Source: Clarireedia homoeocarpa
Lineage: Eukaryota; Ascomycota; Leotiomycetes; Helotiales; Rutstroemiaceae
Length of the DNA: 64,000 nucleotides
Direction: 5' to 3'
Assembly: GCA_001465935.1 (NCBI GenBank)
Contig: LNKV01000019.1
Location: forward strand, 124,001 to 188,000
Within the stretch, counting starts at the first letter, position 1, and every line of letters begins with the position of its first letter. Under the pieces are notes generated by a model. The model saw only the letters and a list, made by a program, of their open reading frames with translations. It had not been told where the DNA came from and ran no database searches. The position numbers were made by a program, and so were the translations under genes. This document shows, piece by piece, positions 59,607-64,000 of the stretch.

Positions 59607-60759
59607 TTCAGCTGAAAAAAAGGAGGACCTGGCTTATGGCAGTTGCCAGGTATGCTTCACATCGACACCTAACGACTTGAAGAACTTTCCCAAAGCATTG
59701 GTCCCATAACTAGGATCGACGATCATATTGCAGACGCCGGCGGCGATGATTTCAAATCTCACATCAAGAAAACAAAGGAAGATGTGAGCCATATTGATGG
59801 AAGTCAACTATGCAAGGATGGGAATATTCCTTGAATATGAGTCGCCAGTTGTGCGTGCATTCAGCAGCCAGTATCTGAACAAGAAGATGACACATTGTCC
59901 CGCATCTATCAACACAAAACCCACCGGAAAACAAATTGAACTATCCGCAGGGTCGTACGGCTTATGGCTTCATGTGCGGGTATCAAACTGGTGATTGGGT
60001 GGTGATAGCTTTTGGAAATCATTCGGAATCACCCCATTTGAGCTCCGCTACGGTCGTTTCGTATAATCGCATCACCTAGAAAAAGCAAAATCGATAACTC
60101 TAGCGGCTTGCTTTGGTAAGAGTCGGGCAATCCTGACCCCATTAAGCTACCGTAAACCTTGACTATACTCGCCGGATTGACGCAGAGTCAATGTGTATTT
60201 GTCGGCGGTTCATTCGGTAATATGTCCAGTGACTCGGGCTGTGCTCCGGCTTTCGGACGGGATCAAATAACCGTTAGCGTATCTAGCTAATGTAAAATCC
60301 AGGATGGAGAGAGAATTCATGAGATGATCGTATTAGTCAATGTACATAATTGTTGTGACATGGGGACAATTGTTGCTGGCTGTTACAATAAGTCTGATGA
60401 ACGTTGACGGCGTTTTCATCGGCTCGAGTCTGCTCTCCTCATTTGATCAATTGAGCTTAGCAACTTCCTTGGGTCAAGTAAGCGCGTCCACTAGAGCTCC
60501 TAGAATTGCAAAAGTGGTGTGTATTTATTGCTATAGATGGCCTAACGAAGATGCACATAAATCAAAACGGCAGCGCAGTCATTCGTAGTTTACACCACAT
60601 ACTCTACCCCTCACAGACCTCTCCTGCCGCTCTACTCCAGTTGTACAGGAGCAAGTGCTTCCGCGAGAGTGCTCAAGACCTAGGGCGCTGCTCGCTCTGA
60701 AAACATGTCTGGAGCAATCATCTTGAAAAGCGATTTTTGTAGACTCTGTTAAAGCAAAA
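59607..60759. other. Intergenic, divergent promoters of phytochrome and FluG-like relic
   Basis: No supported gene. A stretch near 60117-60165 read on the minus strand (GGTAGCTTAATGGGG) mimics a tRNA A-box but has no pairing acceptor arm. Confidence 0.5.
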
Positions 60760-63511
60760 ATGCAACGTCTCATTGATGCCATCCATACCACACCCATCAT
60801 CGACCATCATGCCCATCCAATTCTTAAACCTTCAGCCAGGGCGAAGTACGTCTTCAAGTCAATCACCACAGAAGCGGTCGGGGCCGCAATGGAGGCGACA
60901 GGATGTTCTTTGGCTCATTTACGAGCATGTAACCAGCTTGCCAAAGTCCTCCATTGCTCACTAAGCTGGAACGATGTGACAAAAGCCATTGAAGAGCAAA
61001 CCACTAGGCTGGAGAATACATGGTCGAAGCGTTGTCTTCAAGGGATCGAAATCATTCTCCTCGATGATGGATTAAGTATCAGCGACGAAGTCTTCGACTC
61101 CGCTGGGCATGACAAGTTTGTAAGAAGTAGCCCCAGGGAACTAGTTCTGTAGCTTTGGCAAGAATTTTCTCTACCTCCGGCTCGTGTATCACTGGAATTT
61201 TATTAGTACTAACTCTTTAATACGTTAGATATAGATGCAAAAGGATATTGAGAATAGAAATGGTTGCAGCAAAAATCCTAAATGATCATCTTGAAAGATT
61301 CGAGAATTTTGGTGCCAAAATCTTTGAACAAGTTCTCGATGAATTCGAAGACACCATCCAGAAAGCAATTAACGACCCCGAAATTGTGGGTTTCAAATTG
61401 GTCATTGCTTATCGAACAGGTCTCAACGTACTGCGTACTTCTCCGGTCGAAGAATTGAAGGCCTCATTTCTTCACATCATTCGCACGCAGAGAGCCAACA
61501 ACCTTACGCGTTTCGAGCGACTGGAAAGTGAGCTGCTGAATGCGTACTGTACGTCGTGCACAAGACTGCTGCACGTATAGAAGCCAGTAACACCAAGGAT
61601 AAGAAGCCTATTCAATTCCACACCGGCCTATGTGACAATGATGTGAATCTCGTTCGCTCTTCTCCATCTCACCTGCAGGAGTTCATTCGGGCATTCCCCC
61701 AGGTACCGATTGTACTTCTCCATGCCAGTTACCCGTGGACGAAAGAAGCCGGATTCTTAGCCACTGTGTATGCCAATGTATATGCAGATATCAGCGAAGT
61801 ATTTCCTTTTGTGAGCCAGGATGGCTAAGAGAAGGTCGTTCGTGAAATCTTGGAGCTATGTCCGACTGAAAAGATCCTCTGGAGCACAGATGGCCACAGA
61901 TTTGCAGAAACATATTTGCTTGCTGTAATTCAGGTTCGTGAAGCATTCGAAAAGGTACGTAGATTATGTACACGTCTGCTCTTAATGTAGTAACGATGTA
62001 GGTGCTCATGGACTATGTTCGCTGTGGCGCTTTTGACGTTCCACGCCGTAAAAATTGTTGAAGACATATTCTTCAACACATCCAACAAACTATACGATCT
62101 TAAATTGGAAATGATACCATTCGAAAGAGATGTTGCTTATCAGTCCGCTGGAAGTTGTGCTACTGCTGGAGATTTGGAGATTGTGCGACGTTTGATGGAA
62201 GCCCATCTAGAAATTAAATTTCTCCGAATCCAATTCATCGATTACACTGCTACAACTCGATTAAGGATTGTTCCGATAACACGAGTCCTGAATCTTCTAG
62301 AGCAAGGACTACATGTATCTATTGGACTTTCAAGTTCCTCTCTCACTTTAATGCAGAATAACCAGCTTATCACGGGTATTCTGCCTAGTGGTGAATATAG
62401 GTTGAGTCCTGTGTTCACTTCATTGCGTCCAGGTCCAAGTAGAAGATATATCTCGGCTCCTGGGGAGCTTCAGATAATGGACCATCCATCATTGACAGCA
62501 TGCCCAAGGCGTCTGCTTCGAGAAATTGTTGACAGAGCACATGACTTAGACTTAGACTTTCTGGTAGGTTTGGAGATTGAAATCGTGTTCATGAAAGAGG
62601 TCCGCGGTCACTTCGATAGTGAGGTAGTATGCTTTAAGCCTCTTCCTGGAATGGCATCTCACTGCTGGAGCTCCGCACGGCCGTTGGAAGATGAAAACAT
62701 CACCGACGCGATCGAAGAGATATTCGATACATTTTCTGTTGCCGGGATCAATATTGAACAGTGGCATCCGGAATCAGCTACGGGCCAATATGAGTTTGTA
62801 TTGCCACCATTACCACCCGTCGAGGCGGTAGATACGCTTATACAAGCTCGAGAAATCATTGCCACAGTTTCAAGAAAACACGGTTGGCGAGCCACGCTCC
62901 ATCCGTCGCCTGTTCCAGGTATGGTGGGTACTGGGGCTCACGCTCATCTCTCGATATCGTCTCACAACAGTGAGCATGTCTACAATAACTTTTATGCCGG
63001 GTTTTTGAAAAGTCTGCGCTCTATCATTGCTTTCGCGTATAGTAGCACTGACAGCTACAGTCGCGTATTTGGACCTGGATGCGAGTCAGCTGGGCAGTCC
63101 TGGGTGAGCTGGGGTACTCAGGATAAAACAACACCTTTACGGAAGATTGCTAGTTCCCACTGGGAGATCAAAGCCCTGGATGACCTTGCAAACAGCTACC
63201 TCGTGTTAGCAGCTATCATTGCTGCAGGCACCGAAGGCGTGAGGAAACGTGAGGTTTTGATTTGGGGGGATTGTACCTCCAAGGATCCTAGCCAAATTAG
63301 TAAGGAAGACAGAGACAAGCTAAATGTCACCGAAAAGTTACCAGGAAGCCTTTCAGAAGCACTTGCAGTACTGGAAGCCGATAAGGAGATGTATGAAATG
63401 CTTGGTGAGATAGTGGTGAAGACATACCTGGCCACCAAGCAGGCCGAGATGAGAATACTGAAACCAATGAATGAGGAACAGAGGCGTAACTGGCTGATCG
63501 AGAGATATTAG
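60760..63511 (+). pseudogene. FluG-like amidohydrolase / glutamine-synthetase fusion, broken
   Basis: FluG-type two-domain protein; in Aspergillus FluG is needed for the signal that triggers conidiation. The N-terminal amidohydrolase half starts MQRLIDAIHTTPIIDHHAHP with its metal-binding HxH. An intron (61149-61232) joins it to ILRIEMVAAKIL. QFHTGLCDNDVNLVR and KILWSTDGHRFAETY follow, then an intron 61955-62001. The C-terminal glutamine-synthetase half (to 63511) is open, with HPSPVPGMVGTGAHAHLSIS and RVFGPGCESAGQSWVSWG. Three lesions separate the pieces: a 5-base insertion TACTG at 61545-61551, an in-frame TAA at 61826-61828 where the family has Gln (SQDG-stop-EKVVREIL), and one extra T in the run at 62030-62034. 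The synthetase part remains as a 498-codon ORF (62015-63511) and could still be translated alone. Confidence 0.85.
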
Positions 63512-63773
63512 CGATGAGGGGTTGATGTGGGCAGCAACTGAAGCTTCTTTGCATAGCTGAGACTTTCAACATTTTCTTCTATGTGACTCTGAAACGGTCG
63601 AGTATCCTCTCTAATACCAACCAAGAGTTCTCGATAATCTACCGCCCCCGCGTCTGAAATCTCAAATACTTTTCCTGTACACACCAGTACAAGCTAATAT
63701 CCTGTACCCTCGTCCAATTCCCATAGCGCTGATCCCGAGTAATATTTTTACATTTCTCTCCATCATCTCCATA
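63512..63773. other. Intergenic, convergent 3' flanks
   Basis: 3' flank of the FluG-like relic and of the partial gene at the right edge. Nothing else seen. Confidence 0.6.
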
Positions 63774-64000
63774 CTACCACACCCTACACAGAAGCATGCC
63801 TCCCACTCTCCTGTTCACACATTCTCTCGCTTCCATAATTCCACTCGATGTTGTCACAAACATACACTCCCCAGGCTTCGTTAACCCCTGGATATAATTC
63901 GCGTTTTTCCCTCTGATAATTTGGGACAGCCCATCCACATCCATCCATACCCTCTTTGTAGGTTTGCTAATCATAGTCATCTTGCTCAATACAGGTTCAT
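63774..64000 (-). CDS. C-terminal end of an unidentified gene (right edge)
   Basis: The minus-strand frame is open from the window edge to a stop at 63774, about 75 codons. It reads KRVWMDVDGLSQIIRGKN, then MFVTTSSGIMEARECVNRR, ending in CRVW. No domain recognised and no start is needed within the window, so it is probably the last exon of a gene to the right. It may be a chance open frame. Confidence 0.35.
   Translation of the reverse strand, partial: EPVLSKMTMISKPTKRVWMDVDGLSQIIRGKNANYIQGLTKPGECMFVTTSSGIMEARECVNRRVGGMLLCRVW

Noticed and set aside
60117..60165. tRNA-like A-box on the minus strand (GGTAGCTTAATGGGG)
   Set aside because: The seven bases before and the region after cannot pair as an acceptor stem, and there is no good B-box (GGTTCRANTCC) at the right distance.

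Overview
This 64 kb window is a stretch of a filamentous ascomycete (Pezizomycotina) chromosome. The evidence is the many short GT-AG introns of about 45-75 bp, a Zn2Cys6 transcription factor, a fungal-type phytochrome histidine kinase, a FluG-like amidohydrolase/glutamine-synthetase fusion, a fungal rhodopsin-domain (PTH11/SAT4-like) membrane protein, and loosely spaced genes with individual promoters and no operons. A leotiomycete (Helotiales) source would fit, but that is inference.

Layout, left to right. 0-5 kb: a Zn2Cys6 factor running off the left edge and an eight-exon OPT oligopeptide transporter, both on the minus strand. 5-9 kb: gene-poor DNA with one broken alpha/beta-hydrolase exon. 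9-17 kb: a four-helix MARVEL-like membrane protein, DPH2 (diphthamide synthesis) and a 986-residue disordered fungal protein, all minus strand. 17-23 kb: 6 kb with no convincing gene but with minisatellites and a MITE-like inverted-repeat element. 23-25 kb: an anhydro-N-acetylmuramic-acid-kinase-like protein. 25-34 kb: a small Ser/Thr-rich protein, an MFS transporter and the rhodopsin-domain protein. 34-43 kb: a possible frameshifted secreted peptide, an amidase, a tail-anchored protein with three PPxY motifs, a decayed Hsp70-like gene and small hypothetical ORFs. 43-55 kb: housekeeping genes (IKS1 kinase, FAT1 acyl-CoA synthetase, GPI17/PIG-S, WDR6/Rtt10). 55-64 kb: the phytochrome, a decayed FluG-like gene and the end of an unidentified gene at the right edge.

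The most interesting theme is gene decay of a specific kind. The phytochrome keeps its photosensory module and receiver, but the DNA around the kinase H-box carries an in-frame stop and no phospho-acceptor His, an upstream splice donor reads GA instead of GT, and the first Gly-box Asp is replaced. The FluG-like gene has a stop and two frameshifts. The Hsp70-like relic has three frameshifts. In both of these relics, one frameshift is a 5-base insertion giving TACTGTA where the open frame needs TA. TACTGTA/TACAGTA occurs about 20 times in the window, mostly between genes, and looks like the TA-(3 bp)-TA scar of Tc1/mariner-type transposon excision. Exon ends were placed by eye from splice sites and frame continuity; no database search was possible.
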